Source: Heterorhizobium halophytocola
GTDB lineage: Bacteria > Pseudomonadota > Alphaproteobacteria > Rhizobiales > Rhizobiaceae
Direction: 5' to 3'
Assembly: GCF_017873095.1 (NCBI RefSeq)
Contig: NZ_JAGGJU010000011.1
Coordinates: 62,001-126,000, forward strand
DNA: 64,000 nt
The notes under the pieces are model-generated. The model did not search any database. It was given only the letters and a program-made list of their open reading frames with translations, and was not told the DNA's origin. Position 1 is the stretch's first letter, and each line of letters starts with the position of its first letter. Positions 28,528-37,689 of the stretch are shown here, piece after piece. Both the position numbers and the translations under genes were made by a program.

Positions 28528-29574
28528 TCAGCCGTAGCGGTAGGGCGGTCCTGCCTTTTCCATCACGGTCTGGTAGTCCTTGAGGATCTTGACGACCTTG
28601 GCGGTGCGCTCGGTCTGGCCTGCAATCTCGTCCCAGAACTCGTGCGCCTTGTCTTCGACGGTCTTCCATTCGGCATCCGGAATGGTGGTGAGCTCCAGCG
28701 GGCTTTCGCCGGCGCGCAGGGCCGCCTCGCCGCCCCAATACCAGTGCAGGCGGTGATAGTGGGAGCTGTCCATGCAGACCTTCCACAGCGCCTGCAGGTG
28801 TTCGGGCACTTCCTTCCAGCGATCGGCATTGGCGAAGAACGAGCCGCACCAGCCGCCGGAGATGTTGTTGGTGAGGAAGTATTTCACCACGCTTTCCCAG
28901 CCCACCGTATGCACTTCGGTGATGCCCGACCAGGCGACAGCATCGATTTCGCCCGTCTGCATGGCGACCGGCGTATCCTCGTAGGGGATCGTCACCGGGA
29001 TGACGCCGAACTGCTCGAGGAACTTGCCGGCGGTCGGGAAGGTGAAGACCCGGAGGCCCTTCAGGTCGGCCAGCGACTTGATCGGCTTGTTGGTGGAGAA
29101 GTTGCACGGATCCCAGGCGCCCGCCGAGAGCCACTTCACGCCGACCTCGGAATAGGCCTCGTCCCAGATATCGGCGAGACCGTATTTGTAGAACAGCGTC
29201 GGCACGTCGAGGCTGTAGCGCGAGGCGAACGGGAAGTAGCCGCCGAACACCTTGATGTCGACGGGCGAGTTCATCGAATCGTCGTCCGACTGGACGGCAT
29301 CGATGGTGCCGGCCTGCATGGCGCGGAACAGTTCGCCGGTCGGCACCAGCTGGTCGGCGGTGTAGAGCTGGATCTCCATCTGGCCGTTGGCCGCCTTGTT
29401 GAAGGCGTCGACGCAGGGGCGCACGACCTCTTCGGCGAGCGCCGCACCGGCATAGGTCTGCAGGCGCCAGGTGATCTTCTTGTCCTGCGCCTTCACATAG
29501 GGCGCTGCCAGGGCCACCGGTGTGGCGGCGGCGGCAAGGCCGGCTTTCCTCAGAAAATTACGTCTGTTGGTCAT
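28528..29574 (-). CDS. TRAP transporter solute-binding protein (DctP/TAXI-like, Tat signal)
   Basis: 348 residues beginning NRRNFLRKAG, a twin-arginine signal, so the protein is exported folded. It is a DctP-family periplasmic receptor: KGLRVFTFPTAGKFLEQ carries the Arg that clamps the ligand carboxylate in this family, and GEIDAVAWSGITEVHTVGW resembles receptors for keto acids and related carboxylates. Together with DctM and DctQ just upstream on the same strand it makes a complete tripartite importer driven by the sodium or proton gradient. Confidence 0.92.
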   Translation of the reverse strand: MTNRRNFLRKAGLAAAATPVALAAPYVKAQDKKITWRLQTYAGAALAEEVVRPCVDAFNKAANGQMEIQLYTADQLVPTGELFRAMQAGTIDAVQSDDDSMNSPVDIKVFGGYFPFASRYSLDVPTLFYKYGLADIWDEAYSEVGVKWLSAGAWDPCNFSTNKPIKSLADLKGLRVFTFPTAGKFLEQFGVIPVTIPYEDTPVAMQTGEIDAVAWSGITEVHTVGWESVVKYFLTNNISGGWCGSFFANADRWKEVPEHLQALWKVCMDSSHYHRLHWYWGGEAALRAGESPLELTTIPDAEWKTVEDKAHEFWDEIAGQTERTAKVVKILKDYQTVMEKAGPPYRYG

Positions 29575-29705
29575 TGTCTGTTTCCCTCTTCAATCTGTTC
29601 TTACTCGGTTGCCCCCGTCGATCGGTCGGCGGAAGGTTGGCGAATGGGGCCGTTGGCCGGCCTCTTGTTGACTGTCGTCGTGTCGGACGTCTGAAGTTTG
29701 CCCCC

Positions 29706-31031
29706 TCACCCCCGCACATAGACATGGTTCGGCAGCCAGGTCGCGATCGACGGGAAGGCGGTGACGATCGCCAGCCCGAGAATCATGATCGCGACGAAGG
29801 GCACGACGGATTTGTAGATGTCGATCAGCCGAATCTCCGGCGGCGCCATGGCCCGCATCAGGAACAGATTGTAGCCGAAGGGCGGCGTCATGTAGGCCAC
29901 CTGGCAGGTGATCGTGTAGAGCACGCCGTACCAGACGAGATCAAAACCGAGCTTGCCGACCAGAGGAATGTAGAGCGGCGCGACGATCACCAACATGGCC
30001 GTGTCGTCGAGGAAGGTGCCCATGATCAGATAGGAGATCTGCATCAGGATCAGGATCTCCCAGGGGCCTAGTCCCAGTTCGCCGACCAGCAGGTGCTCGA
30101 TCGCCCGGACAGCACCGAGACCGTCGAACACGGCCCCGAAGCAGAGCGCCGCCAGGATGATCCACATGAACATGCAGGAAATGCCGAGCGTCTGTTCGAG
30201 CACCTTGTTCCAGACCGCCCAGTTGAGCCTGCCCTTGATGGCAGCCGCCACCATGGCCGACAGTGCACCGACGGCCGAGCTTTCCACCAGGCTGGTGATG
30301 CCCATGACGAACAGGCCCATCATCAGGAAGAAGATGACGAAGGGCAGGATGCCGGCGCGCAGCAGCTTCAGCTTGTCGATCAGCGGCATGGCGCGCTCTT
30401 CCGGCGGCAAAGCGCGGCCGAGCTCCGGGTTCAGCTTGCAGCGGATCAGGATGTAGATGATGAACATCGCCGCCAGCAGCAGGCCCGGAAAAACGCCAGC
30501 CATCCACAGCTTGCCGACCGGCTGGCGGGCGATCATGCCGTAAAGCACCAGCACCACGCTCGGCGGCACCAGGATGCCGAGCGACGAGCCGGCCTGTATG
30601 ACACCCGACACCATGATCTTGTCATAGCCGCGCCTGAGCAGTTCCGGCAGCGCGATGGTCGCCCCGATCGCCATGCCGGCGACCGAGAGCCCGTTCATCG
30701 CGGAGATGACCACCATCAGACCGATCGTGCCGACGGCAAGACCGCCGGGCAGGCCGCCGAACCAGACATGGAAGGCCTTGTAGAGGTCTTCCGCGATACC
30801 CGATTCCGACAGCATGTAGCCCATGAAGATGAACAGCGGCAGGGTCAGCAACGGATACCACTTCATCAGCTTCATGCCGGCGGAAAAGCCGAGCTCGAAG
30901 CCGCCATTGCCCCAGAGCACGGCAGCGGCCACGACGGCGACGAAGCCGATCGCGGCAAACACCCGCTGTCCCGTCAGCATCGACAGCATCATCGAGGAGA
31001 ACATGAGCAGGGCGATCATCTCGTAGCTCAT
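29706..31031 (-). CDS. TRAP transporter large permease (DctM)
   Basis: 441 residues with about twelve to thirteen hydrophobic segments. The DctM scaffold is recognisable from MNGLSVAGMAIGATIALPELLRRG, LVPPSVVLVLYGM and the C-terminal TPPFGYNLFLMR. It forms the ion-coupled elevator channel. The start ATG overlaps the dctQ stop by four bases. Confidence 0.95.
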   Translation of the reverse strand: MSYEMIALLMFSSMMLSMLTGQRVFAAIGFVAVVAAAVLWGNGGFELGFSAGMKLMKWYPLLTLPLFIFMGYMLSESGIAEDLYKAFHVWFGGLPGGLAVGTIGLMVVISAMNGLSVAGMAIGATIALPELLRRGYDKIMVSGVIQAGSSLGILVPPSVVLVLYGMIARQPVGKLWMAGVFPGLLLAAMFIIYILIRCKLNPELGRALPPEERAMPLIDKLKLLRAGILPFVIFFLMMGLFVMGITSLVESSAVGALSAMVAAAIKGRLNWAVWNKVLEQTLGISCMFMWIILAALCFGAVFDGLGAVRAIEHLLVGELGLGPWEILILMQISYLIMGTFLDDTAMLVIVAPLYIPLVGKLGFDLVWYGVLYTITCQVAYMTPPFGYNLFLMRAMAPPEIRLIDIYKSVVPFVAIMILGLAIVTAFPSIATWLPNHVYVRG

Positions 31032-31537
31032 GCGATCGGCCTCCCGATGGCGACGGCCAGATCCTTGAGGAAGATCGAGGTCGCCTGCAGGAAGGTGAGC
31101 AGGATGCCGACCACCATGATGATCTTGATCGGCGCCATATAGGGCGACCAGGAGGAATAGCTGGTCTCGTTGAATTCCAGCGCATAGGTGGTGCTGGAGA
31201 CGCCGCCATAGAGCAGGAAGAACAGATAAACGAACAGCATGAAGATGGTGAAGACGTCGAAGATTGCCTTGGTGCGCGGCGAGAACTGGCCATAGACCAG
31301 ATCCATCCGCACATGGCTGTCGAGCTGCAGCGAATAGGCGCCGCCCAGGATATAGTAGCCGGCCATGACGAACTGGGCCATTTCCAGCGTCCAGTTGGCC
31401 GGCAGCAGGAAGGCCTTCGACAGCGACGAATAGAGCAGGATGCCCATCAACACGAAGATGCCATACATGACGATGCGGCCGAGCCGACGGTTGAACCCGT
31501 CGACAAACCAGATGTAACGCTTCACCGCCTCAGGCAT
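31028..31537 (-). CDS. TRAP transporter small permease (DctQ)
   Basis: 169 residues from ATG 31537 (GGGAGG seven bases upstream), four hydrophobic helices, with the family segment AGYYILGGAYSLQLDSHVRMDL in the middle. A longer frame reaching 31588 adds an Arg-rich stretch and was rejected. The gap of 131 bp to the amidohydrolase gene upstream holds nothing that looks coding. Confidence 0.93.
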   Translation of the reverse strand: MPEAVKRYIWFVDGFNRRLGRIVMYGIFVLMGILLYSSLSKAFLLPANWTLEMAQFVMAGYYILGGAYSLQLDSHVRMDLVYGQFSPRTKAIFDVFTIFMLFVYLFFLLYGGVSSTTYALEFNETSYSSWSPYMAPIKIIMVVGILLTFLQATSIFLKDLAVAIGRPIA

Positions 31538-31668
31538 CCGTCCGCCTCCCGGCGTCCGGCACCGCGACCGGCGGCCCGGCCCTCTCATTGTTCATTCCTG
31601 CCCGCATGCGTTCCCACTTTCTTTTTGTCGTATGCAAACTGGTGGCGTTGGTGGTGTCTCTGCTGTCC

Positions 31669-32445
31669 TTAAGGCGCGGCCTCCGACAGGGCCGACTGCA
31701 ACAGCGCGCTCAGATAGCTCGCCGCCTTTTGCTGGTCGGCCTCGTTCGCGATCAGGTCGTTGCGCACCTCGATCATCACGTTCATCAGTCCGCGTGGCAG
31801 GGCGTGCAGCCGCAGCGTATGGGTGACGCCGTCGCGGGGACCGTAAGGATCGTTGCGGCCGAGACGATAGTCCGAATTCCCCTCGCCTGCGGTCAGCATG
31901 GCATCGGCCAGCCGGCTGTCATCGTCGTGCAGGATACCGATCTCGACCGCCCGCGACTTGCCCATATAGACCGGGGTGAAACTGTGGACGGTCACCAGCA
32001 CCGTTGCCTGGCCGCGCCCGGCCCGGGCCTCGATCTCGGCGGCGATCCGGTCATGGAACGGCACATAGAGAGCGGATGTCCGGGCATAGCGCTCGGCAAC
32101 GCTGAGGTCACGATTGCCGGGGATGTCGTAGATCTCGCTCATCTCGGGCATGGCGGAAGCGCTGTCGGGCGGCCGGTTGCAGTCGTAGATCAACCGCGAG
32201 AAACGCTGGTGGATCAGGCTGGCGTCGAGACGCCCGGACATGTGCCGGGCAACCGCAAGCGCGCCGGGATCCCAGGCGATATGGCTTTCGAGCGCTTCCG
32301 AGGACAGGCCGAGCGTGCCGGCCTTGTCAGGCAGGCGGCGCGACGCATGCTCGCAGACGATCAGCACCGGACCGGACGCATCGACGCGCTCGACCGCGAC
32401 AGGCGCGCCGTCAGCTGACGTCAATATGTCCGAGCGAAGCAGCAT
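31669..32445 (-). CDS. N-formylglutamate amidohydrolase family protein
   Basis: 258 residues of the FGase family. VLIVCEHASRRLP, LIYDCNRPPD, VTVHSFTPVYMG and EVRNDLI are the metal- and substrate-binding segments. FGase itself releases glutamate from N-formylglutamate in histidine degradation, but no hut gene is nearby. Because the same run encodes a gamma-glutamyl ligase, this hydrolase is a candidate for the final release of glutamate from a gamma-glutamyl product; that is inference. First gene of the minus-strand run, divergent from the RpiR regulator. Confidence 0.85.
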   Translation of the reverse strand: MLLRSDILTSADGAPVAVERVDASGPVLIVCEHASRRLPDKAGTLGLSSEALESHIAWDPGALAVARHMSGRLDASLIHQRFSRLIYDCNRPPDSASAMPEMSEIYDIPGNRDLSVAERYARTSALYVPFHDRIAAEIEARAGRGQATVLVTVHSFTPVYMGKSRAVEIGILHDDDSRLADAMLTAGEGNSDYRLGRNDPYGPRDGVTHTLRLHALPRGLMNVMIEVRNDLIANEADQQKAASYLSALLQSALSEAAP

Positions 32446-32488
32446 GCAGGCGGGATCCTCGAGATTGCGGTGGGCGGGAATTGCCGAA

Positions 32489-32498
32489 AAGAATTCTT
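32489..32498. promoter_or_regulatory. Palindrome in the RpiR/amidohydrolase divergent region
   Basis: AAGAATTCTT (32489-32498) is a perfect 10-bp palindrome within GAAAAGAATTCTTCA, 43 bp before the amidohydrolase start and 137 bp before the RpiR start. It is the clearest inverted repeat in the 189-bp intergenic region and a candidate operator; a 10-bp palindrome can occur by chance. Confidence 0.3.
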
Positions 32499-32634
32499 CA
32501 ATGAGCCGGGCATGTCAATCGCCGAACTGAAAAAATCTCTTCACGTTTTGAATTGACGGCCTGCCGCGCGGCGCGCAATAGTCAGCACCGAAAGCGGCAA
32601 TACCGCTCAAGGGGAAACATCGGGCCGCATCAGG

Positions 32635-33513
32635 GTGAATACGTCAGTCAGAACCGTTTCGGATGTCATACATGCGCGCTTCGACGAACTGACGCGCGCC
32701 GAGCGACAATTGGCCGAAAGCCTGCTCGACAATTACCCGGTTTCCGGTCTCGGCAGCATCACCACGGTTGCGGAAAACGCCGGCGTCTCGACGCCGACGG
32801 TCGCGCGCATGGTGCAGAAGCTGGGCTTCAAGGGCTATGGCGAATTCCAGGGCCGGCTGCACCAGGAACTGGAGGCGAGCCTATCCAACCCGATCGCCAA
32901 GCACGACCGCTGGGCGCTCAATGCGCCCGGCACGCATATCATCAACCGTTTCGCCGACGCGGTGATGAACAATATGCGCCAGAGCCTGTCGGAGATCGAC
33001 ACCGGCACCTTCGACGGCGTCGTGCGCCTGCTCTGCGACAAGAAGCGCGCGGTCTATTTCGTCGGCGGCCGCATCACCGGAGCGATTGCCGAATATTTCT
33101 TCACCCACATGCAGGTCATCCGTCCGAAGACGACGCTGATGTCGTCGAATTCCGGCTCCTGGCCGCAGCATGTGCTGAACATGGCGGCCGGCGACGTACT
33201 GATCATCTTCGACATCCGCCGCTACGAGGCGGACATGGAGACGCTCGCCCGCGTCGCCGGCGCCAATGGCATCGAGATCGTGCTGTTTACCGATACCTGG
33301 ACCTCGCCGGTCGCCAAGCATGCGCGTCACTGCTTCAAGCTGCATATCGAGGCGCCGTCGGCCTGGGATTCGTCGGTGGTGGCGCTGTTCGTCGTGGAAA
33401 CGCTGATCGAGGCGGTGCAGAGTGCAGCCTGGGACGAGACGCGCGAGCGCATGGCAACGCTGGAGGGACTGTTCGAACAGGCGCGGCTGTTCCGCCGCCT
33501 GCGGTCGCCATAA
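32635..33513 (+). CDS. MurR/RpiR-family transcriptional regulator
   Basis: 292 residues from GTG 32635. An N-terminal HTH_6 domain (LTRAERQLAESLLDNYP, GVSTPTVARMVQKLGFKGY) is followed by a SIS-fold effector domain (residues ~125-265) around VYFVGGRITGAIAEYFF and VLIIFDIRRYEADM. SIS domains usually bind sugar phosphates, although RpiR proteins in rhizobia also govern amine and amino-acid clusters. It lies divergent from the TRAP run and upstream of an ABC importer on its own strand, so it may control either or both. Confidence 0.9.
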   Translation: MNTSVRTVSDVIHARFDELTRAERQLAESLLDNYPVSGLGSITTVAENAGVSTPTVARMVQKLGFKGYGEFQGRLHQELEASLSNPIAKHDRWALNAPGTHIINRFADAVMNNMRQSLSEIDTGTFDGVVRLLCDKKRAVYFVGGRITGAIAEYFFTHMQVIRPKTTLMSSNSGSWPQHVLNMAAGDVLIIFDIRRYEADMETLARVAGANGIEIVLFTDTWTSPVAKHARHCFKLHIEAPSAWDSSVVALFVVETLIEAVQSAAWDETRERMATLEGLFEQARLFRRLRSP

Positions 33514-33668
33514 GCCTATCGGCAGGGAGGGGATAAGGTCAGAAAATACAGGGAGATAAAGCAAGGGAATGCGCAGGCTGCGCGCCCTATGAGACCGTCA
33601 CATCACGTTCATCGAAGACGACTATCAGTCGCTCGCCAAGGCGACCTTGAAAACTGAGGAGAAGGATC

Positions 33669-34775
33669 GTGTACCATACATTTACCCGCCTGCTGTCGGC
33701 ATCCACAGCAGCACTCATTGCATCGACCTCCATCGCCGCCGCGGAACCGGCAGCCGAGCTGGTCGACGCGGCCAAGAAGGAAGGCGCGCTGACCACCATC
33801 GCCCTGCCGCACGACTGGTGCGGCTACGGCAAGGTGATCGACGGCTTCAAGGCGAAATATCCGGAGATCAAGGTCAACGAGCTGAACCCCGATGCCGGCT
33901 CGGCCGACGAGGTCGAAGCCGTCAAGGCCAACAAGGACAACAAGGGCCCGCAGGCGCCTGACGTCGTCGACGTCGGTCTCGCCTTCGGTCCGCAGATGAA
34001 GGCCGAAGGCCTGCTGATGCCCTACAAGGTCTCGACCTGGGACGAAATTCCGGACAGCGTCAAGGATGCCGACGGGGCATGGTACGGCGACTATTACGGC
34101 GTCATGTCGCTGATCGTGAACAAGGATCTCGTCGACAACACGCCGGCCGACTGGTCGGATCTGCTGAAGCCGGAATATGCCGGCCAGGTGGCGCTTGCCG
34201 GTGATCCGCGCGCGTCCAACCAGGCGATCCTCGGCGTGCTCGCCGCCGGCATGGCCGGTGGCGCCAAGGCCGGCAAGGATGCCGGTGAAGCCGGGCTCAA
34301 ATATTTCGGCGACCTCAACAAGGCCGGCAACTTCGTGCCGGTGATCGGCAAGTCGGGGACACTGGCCCAGGGCTCGACCCCGATCGTCGTTGCCTGGGAC
34401 TACAATGCGTTGTCATGGAAGGACACGCTGGCCGGCAACCCGCCGGTCGAGGTCGTGGTCCCCGCCTCCGGCGTTCTGGCCGGCGTCTATGTTCAGGGCA
34501 TCTCGGCCTATGCGCCGCACCCGAACGCCGCCAAGCTGTGGATGGAATATCTCTATTCCGACGAAGGCCAGACCGCATGGCTTGCCGGCTATTGCCACCC
34601 GGCCCGCTTCAACGCCATGTCCAAGGCCGGCAAGATCCCGCAGGAGCTGCTCGACAAGCTGCCGCCGGCAGCCTCCTATGAAAAGGCCTACTTCCCGACG
34701 CTCGAGGAAGTCGACGCCAACAAGGCTGCCGTCACCGGCGGCTGGGACCAGGTCGTCGGCGCCAACGTCCAGTAA
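33669..34775 (+). CDS. ABC importer periplasmic binding protein (Fe(III)/polyamine type, AfuA-like)
   Basis: 368 residues from GTG 33669 (AGGAG 11 bases and AAGGA 2 bases upstream) with a Sec signal peptide ending near SIAAAEPA. It is a cluster D/F extracellular solute-binding protein: GALTTIALPHDW, PDVVDVGLAF, GDYYGVMSLIVNKDLV and VAWDYNAL. Members bind ferric iron complexes, phosphonates or polyamines; the absence of a clear iron-binding Tyr pair argues for an organic ligand. A perfect 13-bp hairpin follows before the permease genes. Confidence 0.88.
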   Translation: MYHTFTRLLSASTAALIASTSIAAAEPAAELVDAAKKEGALTTIALPHDWCGYGKVIDGFKAKYPEIKVNELNPDAGSADEVEAVKANKDNKGPQAPDVVDVGLAFGPQMKAEGLLMPYKVSTWDEIPDSVKDADGAWYGDYYGVMSLIVNKDLVDNTPADWSDLLKPEYAGQVALAGDPRASNQAILGVLAAGMAGGAKAGKDAGEAGLKYFGDLNKAGNFVPVIGKSGTLAQGSTPIVVAWDYNALSWKDTLAGNPPVEVVVPASGVLAGVYVQGISAYAPHPNAAKLWMEYLYSDEGQTAWLAGYCHPARFNAMSKAGKIPQELLDKLPPAASYEKAYFPTLEEVDANKAAVTGGWDQVVGANVQ

Positions 34776-34789
34776 CAGTTGACCAGGCC

Positions 34790-34822
34790 AGACCGCCCCG
34801 GCCATTGCCGCCGGGGCGGTCT
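34790..34822 (+). terminator. Intercistronic hairpin after the binding-protein gene
   Basis: A perfect 13-bp stem, AGACCGCCCCGGC (34790-34802) with its complement at 34810-34822 across a 7-base loop, without a T run. In transporter operons such hairpins cause partial termination or protect the upstream mRNA, so that the binding protein is made in excess over the permeases. Confidence 0.75.
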
Positions 34823-34878
34823 TCATGCTCAGATCGCCAATCGACAAAGCCGCAGACATCAAGCGGCCGGGGAACCAC

Positions 34879-35772
34879 ATGACGAAGGCCGACGACGGCG
34901 CGCGCCTCTACCGGGCGCCCTTGCGCACACGATTGCCGCTCCACTGGCTCGGCATCCTGCCCTTCGTCCTGTTCATCCTGCTGTTCCTGATCCTGCCGAC
35001 GATGAAGATCGTCATCGGCGCCTTCCAGCGTCCGGACGGCGCCTTCACCCTCGACAACATCGCCAATCTCTTTACCCCCTCGATCCTCAACGCCTACTGG
35101 ATATCGATCAAGATCAGCGTCGCCTCCTCCCTGCTCGGCTGCCTGATCGGCTTTGGCGTGGCGACCGCCGTGATCCTCGGCGGCCTGCCGAAATGGATCC
35201 GCGGGCCGCTGATGACCTTTTCCGGCGTTGCCTCGAATTTCGCCGGCGTGCCGCTCGCCTTCGCCTTCCTGGCGACGCTCGGCCCCGTCGGCCTGGTCAC
35301 CATGTTCCTGAAGACCGAGTTCGGCATCAACCTGCGCCTGCTCGGCTTCAATCTTCTGTCCTTCTGGGGCCTGACGATCACCTATCTGTTCTTCCAGATC
35401 CCGCTGATGATCCTGATCATCACGCCGGCGATCGACGGGCTGAAGCGCGAATGGCGCGAAGCCGCCTCGATCCTCGGCGCCACGACCGGACAGTACTGGC
35501 GCATGGTGGCGCTGCCGATCCTCACACCCTCCATCCTCGGCACCTTCGCGCTGCTGTTTGCCAATGCCTTCGGTGCGGTCGCGACCGCCATCGCGCTCAC
35601 CGGCTCCTCGCTGTCGATCGCGCCAATTCTCTTGTTTGCCCAGATCCGCGGCGACGTGCTCGGCGATCCGCATCTGGGCTATGCGCTGGCCTTCGGCATG
35701 ATCGTCATCACCGGCATTGCCAATGCCGTCTACATCGTGCTTCGGGCACGCAGCGAAAGGTGGCTCAAGTGA
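34879..35772 (+). CDS. ABC importer permease (first of two)
   Basis: 297 residues from ATG 34879 (GGGGA six to seven bases upstream); an in-frame ATG at 34825 overlaps nothing but lacks a ribosome site. Six hydrophobic segments, with the BPD_transp_1 coupling-helix EAA motif around EWREAASILGAT. PotB/FbpB style. Its stop overlaps the next permease's GTG (GTGA). Confidence 0.92.
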   Translation: MTKADDGARLYRAPLRTRLPLHWLGILPFVLFILLFLILPTMKIVIGAFQRPDGAFTLDNIANLFTPSILNAYWISIKISVASSLLGCLIGFGVATAVILGGLPKWIRGPLMTFSGVASNFAGVPLAFAFLATLGPVGLVTMFLKTEFGINLRLLGFNLLSFWGLTITYLFFQIPLMILIITPAIDGLKREWREAASILGATTGQYWRMVALPILTPSILGTFALLFANAFGAVATAIALTGSSLSIAPILLFAQIRGDVLGDPHLGYALAFGMIVITGIANAVYIVLRARSERWLK

Positions 35773-36551
35773 GAAAGTTCTGGGCCTGGGGCGCACTGAC
35801 CATCGGTCTCGTCTATTTCATCCTGCCCTTGATGGGCATGACCAATTTCTCGCTGAAGATGCGCCGCGGCGTCTATTCCTTCGACGCCTATGCCAAGGTG
35901 CTCTCCGATCCGCAGTTCCAGCAGACCTTCAGCTTTTCGGTGATGATGGCACTGCTCACCATCGTGTTCGGCGCGCTGCTCGTGGTGCCGACCGCCTATT
36001 GGGTGCGGCTGAAGCTGCCGCGTCTCAGGGCCTATGTCGAATTCTTCACCCTGCTGCCGCTGGTCATTCCGGCGATCGTCGTCGTCTTCGGCTATATCCG
36101 CCTCTATAACACCTCGAGCATCCTGCCGCTCACCGGAACGGCGCTCGGCACCAATATCCTGCTGATGTTCGGCTATACCATGCTGTCCCTGCCCTACATG
36201 TACCGCGCCGTCGACACCGGCCTTGCCGCGATCGATGTGGCGACCCTGACCGAAGCCGCCCAGAGCCTCGGCGCCGGCTGGACCCGCATCCTGTTTCGGG
36301 TGATCCTGCCCAATGTGCTGGTGGCCGTGCTGTCGGGCGCCTTCATCACCTTTGCCATCGTGCTTGGCGAGTTCACCATGGCCGCCCTTTTGAACCGCCC
36401 GGCCTTCGGTCCCTACATGCAGCTGCTCGGTGCCAATCGCGCCTATGAGCCGGCGGCGCTCGCCGTCATCGCCTTTGCCATCACCTGGGCCTGTCTCGGG
36501 CTGATCCAGCTCGTCTCCCGCTTCCAGAAAACCACCCAGCGCCCGGCCTGA
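35769..36551 (+). CDS. ABC importer permease (second of two)
   Basis: 260 residues from GTG 35769 overlapping the previous stop by four bases. Six hydrophobic segments and an EAA loop TLTEAAQSLGAGWTRI. PotC-like. Pairs with the preceding permease to form the channel. Confidence 0.92.
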   Translation: MRKFWAWGALTIGLVYFILPLMGMTNFSLKMRRGVYSFDAYAKVLSDPQFQQTFSFSVMMALLTIVFGALLVVPTAYWVRLKLPRLRAYVEFFTLLPLVIPAIVVVFGYIRLYNTSSILPLTGTALGTNILLMFGYTMLSLPYMYRAVDTGLAAIDVATLTEAAQSLGAGWTRILFRVILPNVLVAVLSGAFITFAIVLGEFTMAALLNRPAFGPYMQLLGANRAYEPAALAVIAFAITWACLGLIQLVSRFQKTTQRPA

Positions 36552-36564
36552 GGATTTGCAAGAT

Positions 36565-37626
36565 ATGTCCTTCCTGACCCTCACCAATATCCAGAAATCC
36601 TTCGGGCCCGTGCAGGTCGTGCATGACTTCAACATGGCGATCGAACAGGGGGAATTCGTCTCCTTTCTCGGCCCGTCCGGCTGCGGCAAGACCACGGTCC
36701 TCAGGATGGTCGCGGGCTTCGAGACGCCGACCGGCGGGCGCATCGTCATCAACGGGCAGGACCAGTCGAGCCTGCGCCCCAACCAGCGCAATATCGGCAT
36801 GGTGTTCCAGGCCTATGCGCTGTTTCCCAACATGACGGTGTTCGACAATGTCGCCTTCGGGCTGAAGATCGACCGCCTGCCCCGGGCCGAGATCGCCGAG
36901 CGGGTGAAGGGCATGCTGGCGCTGATCCATCTGGAGCATCTGGCCGACCGCTATCCCTATCAGCTCTCCGGCGGCCAGCAGCAACGCGTGGCGCTGGCCC
37001 GGGCTTTGGCGCCGAAGCCGCAGGTGCTGCTGCTCGACGAGCCGCTGTCTGCCCTCGACGCCAAGATCCGCGTGTCGCTGCGCGAGGAAATCCGCCAGAT
37101 CCAGCAGCAGCTCGGCATCACCACAATCTTCGTCACCCATGACCAGGAGGAGGCGCTGTCGATCTCCGACCGTGTGGTGGTGATGAATGCCGGACGCGCC
37201 GACCAGATCGGCACCCCGTTCGAGATCTACAACCAGCCGACCACCCGCTTCGTCGCCTCCTTCGTCGGCACGCTGTCGACCATGGAGGCGACCGTCCTCG
37301 ATCCGGCCGCGGGCACGATCCGCATCGGCCGGGAGACGGTCTCGCTGGACCGCCCCCTGCCGGGACGCACCGCCAACGAGCCGATCAACCTAGCGCTCCG
37401 GCCCGAGGCGATTGCGCTCGGCGAGCCCGGACCGGACGAGGTCGGCCTCGACGGGCAGGTGGCGCTCAGCCAGTTCCTCGGCTCGGTCATCCGCACCCGC
37501 GTCAACGTCTCCGGCCACATGATCTCCTTCGACATGTTCAACCAGCCCGGCCGCAAGCCGCCCATGGTCGGTGAAACGGTCAGGATCCGCATCGCCAAAT
37601 CGCATGCTCTGGTGCTGGCCGACTGA
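36565..37626 (+). CDS. ABC importer ATP-binding protein (PotA/FbpC type)
   Basis: 353 residues from ATG 36565 (TGAGGA nine bases upstream). Walker A GPSGCGKTT, Q-loop VFQAYALFPNM, signature LSGGQQQRVALARAL, Walker B VLLLDEPLSALD, H-loop VTHDQEEAL, then a C-terminal TOBE domain (~residue 270 onward, NLALRPEAIALGEPG). Completes a four-gene importer with the binding protein and two permeases. Confidence 0.94.
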   Translation: MSFLTLTNIQKSFGPVQVVHDFNMAIEQGEFVSFLGPSGCGKTTVLRMVAGFETPTGGRIVINGQDQSSLRPNQRNIGMVFQAYALFPNMTVFDNVAFGLKIDRLPRAEIAERVKGMLALIHLEHLADRYPYQLSGGQQQRVALARALAPKPQVLLLDEPLSALDAKIRVSLREEIRQIQQQLGITTIFVTHDQEEALSISDRVVVMNAGRADQIGTPFEIYNQPTTRFVASFVGTLSTMEATVLDPAAGTIRIGRETVSLDRPLPGRTANEPINLALRPEAIALGEPGPDEVGLDGQVALSQFLGSVIRTRVNVSGHMISFDMFNQPGRKPPMVGETVRIRIAKSHALVLAD

Positions 37627-37689
37627 GACGCCGGGCGATCGGTGCGCGCGCCGGCGTTGCTCGCCACCGGGTCATAAACAAGTCAGACA

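Noticed and set aside
27019..29694. A very long open frame (about 890 codons) on the plus strand
   Set aside because: It is antisense to the GS-like and TRAP receptor genes, which have clear domains; long antisense frames are expected at this GC content. The same holds for long frames opposite ettA, the ThDP gene, the CocE gene, metH and tctA.
31669..32445. Histidine utilisation (hutG)
   Set aside because: No hutH, hutU, hutI or hutF genes and no HutC regulator are present; the context is a TRAP/GS cluster instead.
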